Positions 35,887 through 45,999 of a stretch of 64,000 nt of DNA are shown here, piece after piece. The position numbers and the translations under genes are program-made. The first letter of the stretch is position 1. The number at the start of each line of letters is the position of its first letter. The DNA lies in NCBI RefSeq assembly GCF_007992835.1, contig NZ_BKBA01000003.1, positions 744,001-808,000 of the forward strand. Direction: 5' to 3'. The notes below the pieces were generated by a model that was not told the DNA's origin, ran no database searches, and saw only the letters and a program-made list of their open reading frames with translations. Source of the DNA: Knoellia locipacati. GTDB taxonomy: Bacteria > Actinomycetota > Actinomycetes > Actinomycetales > Dermatophilaceae.

Positions 35887-36699
35887 TCAGCCCCGCGGGT
35901 CGATCCCGGCACGGGGCTGGTATGCCGGCCGCTCCCGTCGCGTGGCCGCGCGCCGAGCCTCGGCCGCGTTGGCACCCATGAGCAGCCGCGCCTGCTCGAG
36001 CCGCTCCCACCGGAAGGTGCGGCGGTCGCTCGCCGACCACGTCCGGTTGAAGAGGCGCTTGGCCGCCGCGACGGAGTCCGGCGAGCGCTCGGCGAGGGTG
36101 GATGCGAGGGCCAGCGCACCGGCATACGGGTCGAGGTTCTCCTCCGTGGCGAGGCCGACCCGGACCGCCTCGGTGCCCGAGAGCGTCTCGCCGGTCATCG
36201 TCAGGCGCTTCGCGACGTCCATCCCGACCTGCTGCGACAGCGCCTGGATGCCGGACATGTCGGGGATGATCCCCCACTTGGCCTCGAGGACGCTCCACTT
36301 CGCGTCGGGCGCGGTGATGCGGAAGTCGGCCGCGAGCGCGATCTGCAGCCCGCCACCGAGGCAGTGGCCGTGGACGGCGGCGATGACCGGGACCGGCAGC
36401 CGGCGCCAGGCCCAGCACGCCTCCTGGAAGGTGTTGGTGCCACGCCACGGGCGCGGGGCGAAGGCCGCGGCGACGCGACGGGGCTCGCGCAGCACGGTCG
36501 CGAAGTCGAGCCCGGCGCAGAACGCGTCACCCTCGCCGGAGAGGACCACCGAGCGCAGCGTGCGGTCCGCCCGGAGGCGGTGGGCCGTCGCCACCAGCTG
36601 CTCGAGCGTGTCGAGCGTGAGCGCGTTGAGCTTGTCGGGCCGGTTGAGGGCGACGTGGGCGACGCCGTCCTCGGTGCGACAGGTGACGAGTTCGGTCAT
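35887..36699 (-). CDS. Enoyl-CoA hydratase/isomerase family protein
   Basis: A 270-residue crotonase. The oxyanion-hole segments are DAFCAGLDFATVL and HGHCLGGGLQIALAADFRI. The active-site helix has WGIIPDMSGIQAL, where Asp replaces the usual hydratase Glu, resembling isomerase-type crotonases. It is predicted leaderless, with TAGTCT 6 nt before the ATG. It is followed 4 nt later by the molybdopterin oxidoreductase, so the two are probably one operon. Substrate unknown. Confidence 0.85.
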   Translation of the reverse strand: MTELVTCRTEDGVAHVALNRPDKLNALTLDTLEQLVATAHRLRADRTLRSVVLSGEGDAFCAGLDFATVLREPRRVAAAFAPRPWRGTNTFQEACWAWRRLPVPVIAAVHGHCLGGGLQIALAADFRITAPDAKWSVLEAKWGIIPDMSGIQALSQQVGMDVAKRLTMTGETLSGTEAVRVGLATEENLDPYAGALALASTLAERSPDSVAAAKRLFNRTWSASDRRTFRWERLEQARLLMGANAAEARRAATRRERPAYQPRAGIDPRG

Positions 36700-36705
36700 C
36701 CCCGC

Positions 36706-36711
36706 AGACTA
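36706..36711 (-). promoter_or_regulatory. -10 element, leaderless start of crotonase gene
   Basis: TAGTCT on the minus strand is followed by 6 nt and the ATG at 36699. Confidence 0.5.
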
Positions 36712-36718
36712 GGCCCGG

Positions 36719-37957
36719 TCAGGCAGCGCGCACCGGGGCGGGCCGGGTGTCCGAGCGGTGCTTGAGCAGGCTGAGGCCGAGGACGCCTGCGCCGAGGACC
36801 GACAGGCCGGCACCCACCCAGCTCGGGGCGGTGTAGCCGTAGCCGCCCGCGATGACGAGGCCACCGAGCCAGGCGCCGAGCGCGTTGGCCGTGTTGAGGG
36901 CCGCGTGGTTGCTCGCGGCGGCGAGCGTCTGGGCCTCACCGGCGACCTGCATGAGGCGAAGCTGGAGGTTGACGACGAGGATCCCGGCGAGCACCGACGA
37001 CAGGAAATAGAAGAAGATCGCCGGTGCCCACCACTGCGCGGTGAGGGCGAACGCGACGAGGTTCACGCCCATGCCCACGCACCCGATGGTGATCGACCGC
37101 AGCACCGACCACTCGCCGAGGCGGCCGGCGAGCGGGGTGCCGACGAGGCCACCGATGCCGGAGGCGAGCAGGAAGATCGGGACCGCGCTCGCGTCGAGCC
37201 CGGTGACGTCGGTGACGGTCGGCGCGATGTAGCTCGCCATGGCGAACATGCCGCCGAAGCCGATCGCGCCGACGGCGAGCGTGAGCGCGACCTGGGTCGT
37301 GGCGAACCCGCGCAGCTCGCGCTTGATCGTGCTCTCGAGGTTGCGCTCGATGTGCGGGACGTAGGCGAGGAGCAGCCCGATGGTGAGCACCCCGAGCACG
37401 GCGACGAGCCAGTACGCGGAGCGCCAGCCGTAGTGCTGGCCCAGCCAGGTCGCCCCGGGCACCCCGGCGACGTTGGCGATCGGGATGCCGAGCATGACGC
37501 GGCTCACCGCGCGGCCGTGCTGGCCGCGGGCCGCCATGTCGACGGCGACGAGGGCGGCCACGCCGAAGAAGGCGCCGTGCGGCATACCGGCGACGAAGCG
37601 GGCCACGAGCAGCCACGAGTAGTCGGGCGCGAGCGCCGTCCCCACGTTGCCGACGACGAACGCGACGGTGAGCCCGACGAGCAGCGCCTTGCGCGGCCAC
37701 GTGGCCCCGAGCATCGCGAGCAGCGGGGCGCCGACCACGACACCGGCCGCGTAGGCGGAGATGGCGTGCCCCGCGGTCGGGATCGACACCGACACACCCT
37801 GCGCGACGTCGGGCAGCAGGCCCATCGTCACGAACTCGGTCGTCCCGATGGCGAAGCCGCCGACGACGAGGGCGATCGTGGCAAGGAGGGCATGGCGAGG
37901 CTCGGGCACACAAGGACAAGGCACGAGGCGCCCGGGACATTCCCTCCCGGGGGTCAC
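36719..37957 (-). CDS. MFS transporter, AraJ/DHA1 type
   Basis: A 412-residue protein with twelve predicted helices. The N-terminal signature GGFAIGTTEFVTMGLLPDVA is characteristic of the sugar-efflux/DHA1 group (AraJ, YdhP, chloramphenicol-type exporters). RFVAGMPHGAFFGVAA and the loop ATWPRKALLVG (motif A variant) follow. It probably exports a small molecule by proton antiport. The GTG at 37957 has GGAGG 8 nt upstream; a GTG at 37909 would give the more usual 396 residues. It diverges from a quinone oxidoreductase gene. Confidence 0.82.
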   Translation of the reverse strand: MTPGRECPGRLVPCPCVPEPRHALLATIALVVGGFAIGTTEFVTMGLLPDVAQGVSVSIPTAGHAISAYAAGVVVGAPLLAMLGATWPRKALLVGLTVAFVVGNVGTALAPDYSWLLVARFVAGMPHGAFFGVAALVAVDMAARGQHGRAVSRVMLGIPIANVAGVPGATWLGQHYGWRSAYWLVAVLGVLTIGLLLAYVPHIERNLESTIKRELRGFATTQVALTLAVGAIGFGGMFAMASYIAPTVTDVTGLDASAVPIFLLASGIGGLVGTPLAGRLGEWSVLRSITIGCVGMGVNLVAFALTAQWWAPAIFFYFLSSVLAGILVVNLQLRLMQVAGEAQTLAAASNHAALNTANALGAWLGGLVIAGGYGYTAPSWVGAGLSVLGAGVLGLSLLKHRSDTRPAPVRAA

Positions 37958-37970
37958 GGACCCTGCCTCC

Positions 37971-37976
37971 TAGGAT
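37971..37976 (+). promoter_or_regulatory. -10 element, leaderless start
   Basis: TAGGAT is followed by 7 nt and the ATG at 37984. On the other strand the same bases form the ribosome-binding site of the MFS gene. Confidence 0.45.
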
Positions 37977-37983
37977 CGGGAGC

Positions 37984-38955
37984 ATGCGTGCAGCCCTCGT
38001 GACCCGACTCGACGGACCCGACGCCATCGAGGTGGTCGACGTCCCGGACCTCGAACCGACGGCGGGCGAGGTCCTCATCGACGTGGCCGCGGCCGGGGTG
38101 TCGTTCCCCGACGTGCTGCTCACCCGTGGCGAGTACCAGATCAAGCCTCCGACGCCCTTCGTGCCCGGCGCCGAGGTGGCCGGCTTCGTGCGGCAGGCGC
38201 CCGCCGGCAGCGGCCTCGAGGAGGGTGACCGGGTGGCGGCGTTCCCGTTCCTCGGCGGGTTCGCGGAGCAGGTCGTGTGCGACCCAGCGATGGTCTTCCC
38301 GCTGCCCGACGGCGTGACGTTCGACCAGGGCGCGGCGCTGCCGATGAACTACCTCACCTGTCACTTCGCCCTCCGCACGCGCGGCCGGCTGGCCGAGGGC
38401 GAGAAGGTCCTCGTCCACGGTGCCGCCGGCGGGATCGGCACGGCCGCGATCCAGCTCGCGAAGGCGTGGGGGGCGACCGTGTATGCCGTGGTGTCCGACT
38501 CCGCGAAGGCGGCCGTCGCGCGGTCGGCCGGGGCCGACGAGGTGGTGCTGGCCGAGGGGTTCAAGGACTCGGTCGCCGACCTCACCTCCGGACACGGCGT
38601 GGACGTCGTCGTCGACCCGGTGGGTGGCGACCGCTTCACCGACTCCCTGCGCTCGCTCGCACCTCTGGGGCGGATGCTCGTCATCGGCTTCACCGCCGGC
38701 GCCATCCCCGAGGTCAAGGTCAACCGGCTCCTGCTCAACAACGTCGACGTCGTCGGTGTCGGGTGGGGTGCCTACTGGACCGGGGCCGGTGGTCCGGGCT
38801 TCGTGCGCCGCCAGTGGGACGAGCTCGTGCCGCTGCTCGAGGACGGCCGGCTCGACCCCGTCATCGGCACGGTGCGCTCGCTCGACGAGGTGGCCGTCGC
38901 GCTGCGCGACATCGACGAGCGCCGGGCGACCGGCAAGATTCTGCTGACGCCCTGA
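37984..38955 (+). CDS. NADPH:quinone oxidoreductase-like protein
   Basis: A 323-residue zinc-free medium-chain reductase. Typical quinone-reductase features are GVSFPDVLLTRGEYQIKP, VPGAEVAGFV, and the cofactor motif VHGAAGGIGTAAIQLAKAWGA. The zinc-binding residues of alcohol dehydrogenases are absent. It most likely performs NADPH-dependent reduction of quinones or conjugated carbonyls, with the natural substrate unknown. It is predicted leaderless and ends 15 bp from the convergent lipoprotein gene. Confidence 0.85.
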   Translation: MRAALVTRLDGPDAIEVVDVPDLEPTAGEVLIDVAAAGVSFPDVLLTRGEYQIKPPTPFVPGAEVAGFVRQAPAGSGLEEGDRVAAFPFLGGFAEQVVCDPAMVFPLPDGVTFDQGAALPMNYLTCHFALRTRGRLAEGEKVLVHGAAGGIGTAAIQLAKAWGATVYAVVSDSAKAAVARSAGADEVVLAEGFKDSVADLTSGHGVDVVVDPVGGDRFTDSLRSLAPLGRMLVIGFTAGAIPEVKVNRLLLNNVDVVGVGWGAYWTGAGGPGFVRRQWDELVPLLEDGRLDPVIGTVRSLDEVAVALRDIDERRATGKILLTP

Positions 38956-38970
38956 CGGGTGCCGCCGCCC

Positions 38971-40143
38971 TCAGGGGCGCGGGATCTCGGCGAACCTCGG
39001 GCGGCCGATCGTCGGGTCCTGCCGCAGCCGGGCGAGGTCGGTCGTGTTGCGTGAGATCGAGACGAGCAGGGTGCCGCTCGCCAGCGAGATCTCGGGGTGC
39101 GCCAGCGGCGCGTAGGCGAACTCGTCCCGGCCCGTGAGGAACGGCGCATCGAGGGCGGCACTCACCGTCCACGGCCCGACCGGTGACGACGACGTCCACG
39201 TGGCGACGGTGGACCCGAGGTCGCCGTCCTTCTTGGACACGGCGACATAGCTCCCGTCGACCCGGTCGACCGACAGCGTCTGCGAGACACCTCCTTCGGC
39301 GGGGATCACCGGCACCGCTCGGTCGGGGTCGGACTGCCAGCGGGTGCCGTCCCAGAACTCCCACTGCCGCCGGTCCTCGGGGTCGCCGAGCGAGCCACGG
39401 CCGACCCGCAGCGACCGGCCGAACGCCGCGCCCCTGGGCAGCTCCGTGCCGTAGACGTAGATGTGGCCGTCGGACACCATCGACGCCGAGCCCCAGTTCA
39501 CCTGGTGCGCGCTCTCGTCGTCGGCCGTGAGCGGCAGGATCTCGTCGAGCTGGGGCGCCTGCCCGCCGCGGACCCGGAACGTCACCGCGTCCGAGCCGAG
39601 GTAGCTGAACCCCCACACGTCGGTCCCGCTGCCACGCCGGATGCGACCGGTGAAGACGACGATGACGTCCTCGTCGCCCTCGCGCACGACGCTCACCGAC
39701 ATCGGCCAGCGGACGACCCCCGGCTCGACGTCGGGGATGATCGGCCCGCGCGCGGTGGCCATGAGCTGGCTGACGCAGAGCCCCGACGACACGAGCATCG
39801 AGTTCGCGACCATCCCGGGAGCGATACCGGTGCGGCGCAGCGTGTCACCGAAGATCCAGACGAGCCGCCCGTCGGTGAGCCGCGCGCTCGCGCCGATGTC
39901 ACCTGCCTGCCAGTAGGGCAGGTCCGCCTGTGCGACAACGGAGTTGAGCTGCGCGACGGTCGGCTCGATCCGTTGCTCCGCCGGGGCGTCCGGGCAGTCG
40001 ACCGACATCTCGTATGCCGCGTGCCCACCTCCCGCAGCCGCGTCACCATCGCGACCGGGCAGGAGCGAGCACCCGCCGAGCAAACCGAGCGTCGTGAGGC
40101 CGACGAGGGCGGCGGCGAGGACGACCCGTATCCGGCGTCGCAT
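38971..40143 (-). CDS. DUF4185-like secreted lipoprotein
   Basis: A 390-residue exported protein. A basic N-terminus (MRRRIR), hydrophobic core and lipobox LGGC (cysteine near residue 25) mark it as a lipoprotein. The body has repeated strand motifs (GRLVWIFGDTL, NWGSASMVSDGHIYVYGT, FAYAPLAHPEISL) like DUF4185, a five-bladed propeller related to glycosidases. Its ATG shares one base with the stop of the YhgE gene (TGATG), so translation is coupled. Ligand unknown; a cell-surface polysaccharide role is conceivable. Confidence 0.75.
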   Translation of the reverse strand: MRRRIRVVLAAALVGLTTLGLLGGCSLLPGRDGDAAAGGGHAAYEMSVDCPDAPAEQRIEPTVAQLNSVVAQADLPYWQAGDIGASARLTDGRLVWIFGDTLRRTGIAPGMVANSMLVSSGLCVSQLMATARGPIIPDVEPGVVRWPMSVSVVREGDEDVIVVFTGRIRRGSGTDVWGFSYLGSDAVTFRVRGGQAPQLDEILPLTADDESAHQVNWGSASMVSDGHIYVYGTELPRGAAFGRSLRVGRGSLGDPEDRRQWEFWDGTRWQSDPDRAVPVIPAEGGVSQTLSVDRVDGSYVAVSKKDGDLGSTVATWTSSSPVGPWTVSAALDAPFLTGRDEFAYAPLAHPEISLASGTLLVSISRNTTDLARLRQDPTIGRPRFAEIPRP

Positions 40144-42146
40144 CACGCGGGCACCGGCTCGGCGCCCACGCCCCCGGCGCCCGTGACGAACGCCTGCCGC
40201 CGGGCCCGGTGGACGCGGTGGGCGGCCGCGGTGGAGAGCACGAGCGCACCCGCACCCCACGCCAGCAGCACCGCGACGTCGAGCCCCAGGTGGAGCCCGG
40301 GTCCGCCGTAGGCCAGCGCGCGCAGGCCGTCGACGGCATACGACATCGGCAGGACGTGGTGCAGTGCCTGGAGCGGACCGGGGAGGGTCTGCCACGGGAA
40401 GGTGCCGCCGGCGCTCACGAGCTGGACCACCATGAGGATGAGCGCGAGGAACTGGCCGGAGTCGCCGAGCCGGGCCATGAGCCCGTGGATGATCGCCATG
40501 AAGGTCATCGACACGAGCAGCATGAAGCCGAGCATCTGCCACGGGTGGGCCATGTCGATGCCCACGGCGAACCTCACCACCGCCCACGTGAGGAGGGCCT
40601 GGGCGAAGCCGATGACGACCGGCGCCAGCCAGCCACCGAGGGCGACGGGCAGCACGGCCCAGCGGCTGGTGATGGCCTCCTCGACGAGCGGGCGGGCCCG
40701 GGTGAAGAGCGTGAACCCGCCGATCCAGAGTGCGAGCGCGAGGAAGAACGGTGCGAGCCCGGCGCCGTAGGACCCTGCCTTCGCCAGCGAGTCCGAGCTG
40801 ATGCCGACCGGGGCGCCGATCGTCTGGGCGACGGCCTTGCGCTGGGCTGCCGTGGGGTTGGGCACCTTGGCCGCCCCATCGGCGAGCGAGGTCCCGAGCG
40901 TCGCGGCACCGGTGTCGATCTTGGCCAGGCCGGAGTCGAGAGCCGTCGCCCCCGAGGAGAGCTGCTCGGCGCCGGCGAGGGCCTTGCGCTGCCCTGAGTC
41001 GAGACGGTCCGCGCCCTTCGCCAGGCTCGCGCTGCCCGCGGCCGCCTTGTCGATCGCCGACTCGAGACCGACCGACGCGGTGGCGAGCTGCTCGGCGCCG
41101 TCGGCCACCTGGTCGGCACCGGTCGAGAGCCGGTCGAGGTCGTTCGAGGTCGACTGGAGCGTGCCATTCGCCTCGGTGATGGGCGCACGCAGCTGCGAGG
41201 TCTCGGCGAGCACCGCCGACACCTGCTCATCGGTGAGCCCGGCCGCCGCGAGCCGCGCCGGGAGCTCCTTGTCGAGAGCGTCGAGGCCGCTCGTGAGGCG
41301 CGAGCCGGCTGCAGCGGCGCGCCGCCCGGCGGCGGCGACCTCGGCGTTGCCGTCGGCGACCTGGCGGGCGCCAGCGGCGAGCTTCGCCGTCTGGGCGGGC
41401 AGGGCGTCGGTGCGGGAGTCGAGGGTCGCGAGACCGGAGCTCAGCTCGTGGGCGCCGGACGACAGCTGCGCGGTGCCCGCGGCGAGGTCCTTCTGGCCGG
41501 CGGCGAGCTGGGCGCTCCCGGTGCGCAGGCGGGTCGAGCCGGCGTGCGCGTCGGAGGCGCCGGTGGCGAGCTGTCCGGCTCCGGTGGCGGCCTCACCGAG
41601 CTGCGCGTGGATCGTCGAGAGCCCGCCGAGCAGTTGGCCCGCCGCGGTCCGGCTCACCTGGGCGGCGACCGAGTCCTGCACCTGCTCGACCACGCGGTCC
41701 CCGATGGTGCCGGCGAGGTAGTTCGTCGAGTCGTTCGTGTCGATCTCGAGCATGGCCCGGCGCGGGGTGAAGTCGGCGCTCGACGCGAGGTCGGCCGAGA
41801 ACGTCTCGGGCACGACGAGCACGAACGCGTAGTCGCCCTCGCGCAGCCCGTCGGCGGCCTTCGCCGCGTCCACCTCGTGCCAGTCGAGGTCGTGAGCCTT
41901 CACCAGCGTCGAGGCCACCTCGTCACCGACCTGGAGCCGCTGGCCGTCGGCGAGGGTGGTGCCACGGTCCTGCACGACGACGGCCGCGGGAAGGCCGTCG
42001 AGGTGTGCGTAGGGGTCCTTGTTGGCATAGAGGTAGAGCCCGGCATACAGCGACGGGACGAGCACCATCGCCACCAGCGCGACCTTGGCGAAGGTCGAGT
42101 CGGTGAGCCGACGGAGCTCGGTGAGGGCGATGCGGACTGCGGTCAT
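40143..42146 (-). CDS. YhgE/Pip-family membrane protein
   Basis: A 667-residue protein with one N-terminal helix (about 20-42), a large extracytoplasmic region and five or six C-terminal helices (from about residue 465). The extracytoplasmic part is a long alpha-helical repeat of Leu/Ala/Ser/Gly motifs (LSSGAHELSSGLATL, VADGAEQLATASVGL), as in YhgE/Pip proteins and phage-receptor relatives. The C-terminus resembles ABC-2 permeases. Some relatives take part in secretion. It is divergent from a TetR gene through paired operators, and is probably its target. Confidence 0.85.
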   Translation of the reverse strand: MTAVRIALTELRRLTDSTFAKVALVAMVLVPSLYAGLYLYANKDPYAHLDGLPAAVVVQDRGTTLADGQRLQVGDEVASTLVKAHDLDWHEVDAAKAADGLREGDYAFVLVVPETFSADLASSADFTPRRAMLEIDTNDSTNYLAGTIGDRVVEQVQDSVAAQVSRTAAGQLLGGLSTIHAQLGEAATGAGQLATGASDAHAGSTRLRTGSAQLAAGQKDLAAGTAQLSSGAHELSSGLATLDSRTDALPAQTAKLAAGARQVADGNAEVAAAGRRAAAAGSRLTSGLDALDKELPARLAAAGLTDEQVSAVLAETSQLRAPITEANGTLQSTSNDLDRLSTGADQVADGAEQLATASVGLESAIDKAAAGSASLAKGADRLDSGQRKALAGAEQLSSGATALDSGLAKIDTGAATLGTSLADGAAKVPNPTAAQRKAVAQTIGAPVGISSDSLAKAGSYGAGLAPFFLALALWIGGFTLFTRARPLVEEAITSRWAVLPVALGGWLAPVVIGFAQALLTWAVVRFAVGIDMAHPWQMLGFMLLVSMTFMAIIHGLMARLGDSGQFLALILMVVQLVSAGGTFPWQTLPGPLQALHHVLPMSYAVDGLRALAYGGPGLHLGLDVAVLLAWGAGALVLSTAAAHRVHRARRQAFVTGAGGVGAEPVPA

Positions 42147-42186
42147 GTCATCTCCACGGTGGTGGACGAGGGGGCATTCGGGCGGT

Positions 42187-42224
42187 GGTACGTTGCCGTA
42201 CCATCTTCGGTACGATACCGTACC
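42187..42224. promoter_or_regulatory. Two perfect TetR operators
   Basis: GGTACG-N4-CGTACC occurs twice without mismatch, at 42187-42202 and 42209-42224. The centres are exactly 22 bp apart, two helical turns. The second covers the leaderless -10 TACCGT (42216-42221) of the TetR gene. The first lies in the promoter region of the divergent YhgE operon. This fits autorepression plus control of the target. Confidence 0.75.
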
Positions 42225-42227
42225 ACC

Positions 42228-42806
42228 ATGACCGCACCGGCTGCCACTCGTCTGCTCGACGCCCTCGGCGCGGCCATCGTCGAGCAGGGCCTGGCCCGCA
42301 CGACCGTGGCCGACGTCGCCCGGATCGCGGGCACGAGCAAGCGCACGTTCTACGAGCACTTCTCCACCAAGGACGAGGCGTTCCTCGCGCTCTACGCCGC
42401 CCGGGCCGAGCAGCTCATCGGTGCCATCGCCGACGTCGTCACCGACCCGGCCGCCCCCATCGAGCAGCAGATCCGGGTCGGGGTCGCGGCCTACCTCGGC
42501 TTCCTCGCCGACAACCCCGAGCTCGCCCGCGCCCACATCCTCGAGTCGCACGGGCTCGGGGACCTCGGCCTGCGGGCCCGCCGCTCACTCATGGACGGGC
42601 ACGCGGCCTACCTGCGCCGGCTCGTCGACGACGCCCGCGTGCACCACCCCGAGCTGCGCGCCCTCACCGGCCCGGAGTCCGTCGGGGTCGTGGCGGGCCT
42701 CACCGAGCTCACGCTGCGGGCGGTCATGGACGAGGAGCCGCTCGACGGCGCCGACCACCTCGAGTCCGCGGTCGCCTTCATCACGGCCTTCGTGTCGGCA
42801 ACGTGA
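42228..42806 (+). CDS. TetR-family transcriptional regulator
   Basis: A 192-residue regulator. The N-terminal helix-turn-helix reads LARTTVADVARIAGTSKRTFYEHFSTKDE, the classic TetR signature, at about residues 22-52. The C-terminal helical domain should bind an unknown inducer. It is predicted leaderless, its promoter is covered by its own operator, and it probably represses the YhgE-DUF4185 operon. The 3' end overlaps the convergent polymerase gene by 26 bp. Confidence 0.9.
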   Translation: MTAPAATRLLDALGAAIVEQGLARTTVADVARIAGTSKRTFYEHFSTKDEAFLALYAARAEQLIGAIADVVTDPAAPIEQQIRVGVAAYLGFLADNPELARAHILESHGLGDLGLRARRSLMDGHAAYLRRLVDDARVHHPELRALTGPESVGVVAGLTELTLRAVMDEEPLDGADHLESAVAFITAFVSAT

Positions 42807-43818
42807 AGGAGACCCCCACCATCGCGACGCCGCGACCGTCCTCCTCGTATGCCGTCCGCCCCAGTGCCGCGAGCGCCGCACCGACGAGGGTCGGCACGTC
42901 GCGGGTCGGCTCGTCGAGCGACCCGGGCTGGATGACAGCGTGCTGGTCGTCGTAGCGGAGGTGGACGTCGAGACGCGTCGGCTCCCTCGCGTCGTCACCC
43001 AGCCGCTCCATGGCGCGCACGACGTTGTCCCGCAGGGCCTCCTCGACGACCGACCGCTGACGGGTGGCGCGCCCCAGTGACCGGGTCGACGAGATCGACT
43101 TGCGTGGGCCGGGCAGCCTGATCGTCGCGTCGTCGACACCGTCGCGGATGGCGACGAGGTTGCGCGCCATCGCCCTGGCGACGCGGCGCTCGACGAGCCC
43201 GTCGACGCTCCAGCCGACGAGGTCGGCGACGTGGACGATCCCGGCATCGTGCAGCCGGGCCGTGGTCGCGGGCCCGACGCCCCACAGGTCGGACACCGGC
43301 AGCCGGGGTCGCACCCGGGCCTCGGTCTCGGCATCGACGACGACGAGCCCGTCAGGCTTGGCCCGGCGCGACGCCAGCTTGGCGAAGAGCTTGGCCCGCG
43401 CGACCCCCGCCGACACCGGCAGCCCGAGCTCGCGCCGTGCCCGCTCGCGCAGCCCCGCCGCGATCCGGCCGGCCTCCTCGACCGACCCACCGTCGAGGGC
43501 CGACACGTCGAGGAAGGCCTCCTCCATCGACCCGGGCTCGACGAGCGGGGTGACGTCGCGGAACATCGCCAGCAGCTCGGCGCTCACGGCTTCGTAGACC
43601 TCGCCCCGGAAGTCCGCGACCACGAGCTCGGGCCAGCGACGCACGGCCTGGCGCAACGGCATACCGGCATGGACGCCGAGCGCTCGGGCCTCGTAGCTCG
43701 CACAGGCGACCACCTGCGGACCGACGACCATCGGGCGCCCGCGCAGGTGGGGGAAGTCGCGCTGCTCGACCGAGGCGAAGAACGCGTCGGCGTCGGCGTG
43801 GATCAGCACGGCGTCCAC
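42781..43818 (-). CDS. dinB: Y-family DNA polymerase (DinB/Pol IV-like)
   Basis: A 345-residue translesion polymerase. Catalytic region 1 is HADADAFFASVEQRD (metal-binding Asp9). CASYEARALGVHAGMPL holds nucleotide-contacting residues. The second catalytic box reads SMEEAFLDVS, where the usual Asp-Glu pair is Glu-Glu. GVGPATTARLHDAG is the helix-hairpin-helix of the thumb, and a little-finger domain follows (ISSTRSLGRAT). No beta-clamp motif is obvious at the C-terminus. The start is uncertain among GTGs at 43818, 43839 and 43809; none has a strong ribosome-binding site. Confidence 0.82.
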   Translation of the reverse strand: MDAVLIHADADAFFASVEQRDFPHLRGRPMVVGPQVVACASYEARALGVHAGMPLRQAVRRWPELVVADFRGEVYEAVSAELLAMFRDVTPLVEPGSMEEAFLDVSALDGGSVEEAGRIAAGLRERARRELGLPVSAGVARAKLFAKLASRRAKPDGLVVVDAETEARVRPRLPVSDLWGVGPATTARLHDAGIVHVADLVGWSVDGLVERRVARAMARNLVAIRDGVDDATIRLPGPRKSISSTRSLGRATRQRSVVEEALRDNVVRAMERLGDDAREPTRLDVHLRYDDQHAVIQPGSLDEPTRDVPTLVGAALAALGRTAYEEDGRGVAMVGVSFTLPTRRP

Positions 43819-43853
43819 GCTGCCACCGACCCCCGACACCGCGGCCCACCTGA

Positions 43854-43859
43854 CAGACT
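43854..43859 (+). promoter_or_regulatory. -10 element, leaderless start of nadE
   Basis: CAGACT is followed by 7 nt and the ATG at 43867. Confidence 0.4.
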
Positions 43860-43866
43860 CGGGCGC

Positions 43867-45939
<2,073 letters not shown>

Positions 45940-45950
45940 CTCCGGCCCGG

Positions 45951-45990
45951 GTGGAGGATCGCCGGTGCCAGGACACCGGCGATCCTCCAC
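45951..45990. terminator. Bidirectional terminator between nadE and sigma-factor gene
   Basis: A perfect 17-bp stem (45951-45967 with 45974-45990) closes a 6-nt loop. It sits between two convergent stops (45939 and 46000). There is no T-run, but stem strength and position are convincing. Confidence 0.8.
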
Positions 45991-45999
45991 GCGGCGGGT

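Noticed and set aside
40700-41700. Periodic sequence suggesting a tandem DNA repeat array
   Set aside because: It is the alpha-helical repeat region of the YhgE/Pip protein; units are degenerate at DNA level.
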